This document shows, piece after piece, positions 62,601 to 64,000 of a stretch of 64,000 bases of DNA. The stretch covers positions 806,001-870,000 of the forward strand of contig OZ037855.1 of assembly GCA_964035575.1 (NCBI GenBank). Reading direction: 5' to 3'. Position 1 is the first letter of the stretch. Each line of letters starts with the position of its first letter. The stretch is from Rhynchopus sp. YZ270_cl-10. Its lineage: Eukaryota > Euglenozoa > Diplonemea > Diplonemida > Diplonemidae. The notes beneath the pieces are model-generated. The model saw only the letters and a list, made by a program, of their open reading frames with translations, made no database searches and was not told the origin of the DNA. Both the position numbers and the translations under genes were made by a program.

Positions 62601-64000
62601 TTCAGACACAACTTGGCGAGAGTCCGTATCAAACGATAGGGCTAACTGGTCAAATATACCCCTTCCCTAGAGACGTGTGATGCATAAGAGAGAAAGAGAA
62701 GAGGGCAAGAATAGTTCAAAAACAGTTCAAATAAAGGAAACTGTAATAATGGTAGCTTTTCTTTTTTTTTTTTGTTGTCAATTTGCAGAAGGAGGGTTTT
62801 TCTTTGGTGATTTTACCCTACATCAATGTCGACATGCAAAGTACTACGTAATTCGTTTTAATTCCTTGCCAATGCAAAGGCTTTTTTTTTTTGTTTTTTG
62901 TTTTTTTTTGTACAGGTGGGCAGGTATATTACATCAAAGAAGCAACACCATACCCAAAGAAGTAAAGTGAATACGTTAGGAAGATGATCCTAAGCCTCCG
63001 CTGGGACACCTTTAAATCTTAAAAAAAAAGAGAAGTTTAAAATAAAAAAGTGGCTCCGTACAACACGACCTGCCATTGAAGGAAGGGTCGTGGTTCTGCT
63101 GTTGTAATGGGACCTGGAGCAGGTAACCTAGGGTTCTTCTGTTCTGTTTGCGCCGTGTAGGCCGAAAGCCTTTGTGTGCTACAGAACATGAAAGGTATAA
63201 CACAGTGCACTACAATGCTTGTTGTATCGAAAGCGTGACCCTTTGGATGACATTTGCATGCAAAACCCACCAAGGTGAGTTTTATTATCAATGTGCACCC
63301 TAAGCGGGTCGGGGAACGACCAAATAACGTATGTTAAAACAAAATTGTGCGTCACAACCTTTTCGATAAATTAGTGGGGTTTTTTTTAGTGAAGTCGCCA
63401 CCTGTGTGTTCGAAGCTCCACTTTCCCTGAAGTTATACTCGTAACAATTCTTTGAGAGTCCTTCCCTCACACCCAAAAATATCTTAAATGAAAGGAGAGC
63501 AGTGCATGTGAATCAGGTAAACATACTTACCCAAACAGCACCTCGCAATCTCTAAGATTTTATTTTGCAGTAAAGAGCAAGCATCCTTCCGGAAGTGGTC
63601 TTCACTGTACTTATTCTTTGTTTTCCTTCTTTTTTTTGCATTTCATGTTGACAGTAGGGTTCACTTTATTTTTTTTGAATTGTCATGGTGCAAGCATTGT
63701 ACGATTTGAAGATGCTTCCCACCACATTTTGTGTTTTTTGTTGTTGTTGCATTTTCGGTGCAATATTTAATTTCAGTGAAGCTTGGATGATCTTCACTTT
63801 TTTTTTGTTTCGCGACCGAAGGTTCTGACAATACAATAAGGCAGGTCAGGGGGAAAAAAACTTCTTCTCACAATCGTCAAAAATTTCAAAAAAAGCAGAC
63901 AATGCGAGCGAGGAAGAAACAGAGCGTATGAGGGAAGAGAGAAATCTTTTTTAAAAAAAATGGGTTATCGCAAAATATCATTACAACCTATGCTTACTAT
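58886..64000. other. gene-free A/T-run region
   Basis: 5.1 kb dominated by A and T runs (one of about 37 A at 59662-59698). No protein-like frame is seen on either strand. Short-motif copies lie at 61856-61912 (GAAACTTGGTTGTAGTAGTG), 62468-62503 (TGTGC/GCACA stem), 62979-63013 and 63388-63423. The upstream promoter or strand-switch of the minus-strand cluster may lie here, but I cannot see a signal. Confidence 0.4.
60511..60622. repeat. two clusters of TTGACATGTCC repeats
   Basis: 11-base units run head to tail at 60518-60549 (TTGACAGGTCC, TTGACATGTCC, TTGACACAAGG) and at 60582-60622 (TTGACATGTCC, TTGACATGTCG, TTGACATGTCC, CCGACAGC). The core GACATGTC is a palindrome. The layout suggests a clustered binding site or a decayed minisatellite. 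Confidence 0.75.

Noticed and set aside
1-64000. tRNA, rRNA, CRISPR array, SL RNA gene
   Set aside because: No cloverleaf with a convincing T-loop, no rRNA core sequence, no regularly spaced array of repeats with unique spacers, and no known spliced-leader sequence were found by eye.

Overview
The window looks like nuclear DNA of a protist whose genes sit on one strand and whose messages are probably matured by trans-splicing. A euglenozoan, perhaps a diplonemid, is my best guess, but this is inference. Every gene I can support, about 15 models between 8.7 and 58.9 kb, lies on the minus strand. Coding parts are rich in G+C and mostly free of introns. Spacers are full of A and T runs. Several start codons are preceded at short distance by a pyrimidine tract and AG, as expected of splice acceptors. 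Two genes have clear cis introns of 224-289 bp. All five donors begin GTAT and all five acceptors end in AG. Stops read as in the standard code.

Layout. 0-4 kb: nested inverted-repeat elements without a recognisable transposase. 4-8.6 kb: gene-poor, with a 170-190 bp tandem repeat that recurs inverted at 21.8-22.3 kb. 8.7-9.8 kb: an ankyrin-repeat protein. 10.5-10.8 kb: 41 perfect copies of a 7-bp repeat. 13.3-13.7 kb: a possible small gene. 14.2-21.35 kb: a 2375-residue type I membrane protein with a ricin-B-like start, 31 EGF-like units, a SEA-like stretch and one membrane helix. 21.4-25.4 kb: a gene-poor stretch with gene fragments and a C-rich internal duplication. 25.4-29.05 kb: a HECT ubiquitin ligase with TPR-like and degenerate kinase-like parts. 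30-31.7 kb: a GMC oxidoreductase of the choline dehydrogenase type. 32.7-36.0 kb: a three-exon PH-like/coiled-coil protein. 36.6-37.0 kb: a small coiled-coil protein. 41.75-43.9 kb: a disordered protein with a PH-like start and an RVxF phosphatase-docking motif that recalls PPP1R15. 44.9-54.0 kb: six tandem copies of a MAPEG (MGST3-like) membrane enzyme gene. 55.0-56.2 kb: an SRPBCC/START-like protein with an EF-hand. 56.6-58.8 kb: a four-exon gene ending in poly-Q and Val-Gly repeats. 58.9-64 kb: no gene seen.

The genes do not form one pathway. What links them is a shared strand, likely shared processing, and spacers seeded with short hairpin-forming sequences and a ~120-140 bp dispersed repeat (three copies, one inside an intron). 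The points most worth following are the kinase-like/HECT fusion, the PPP1R15-like protein, the interspersed hairpin family, the MAPEG array with reshuffled flanks, and the nested elements at the left end.
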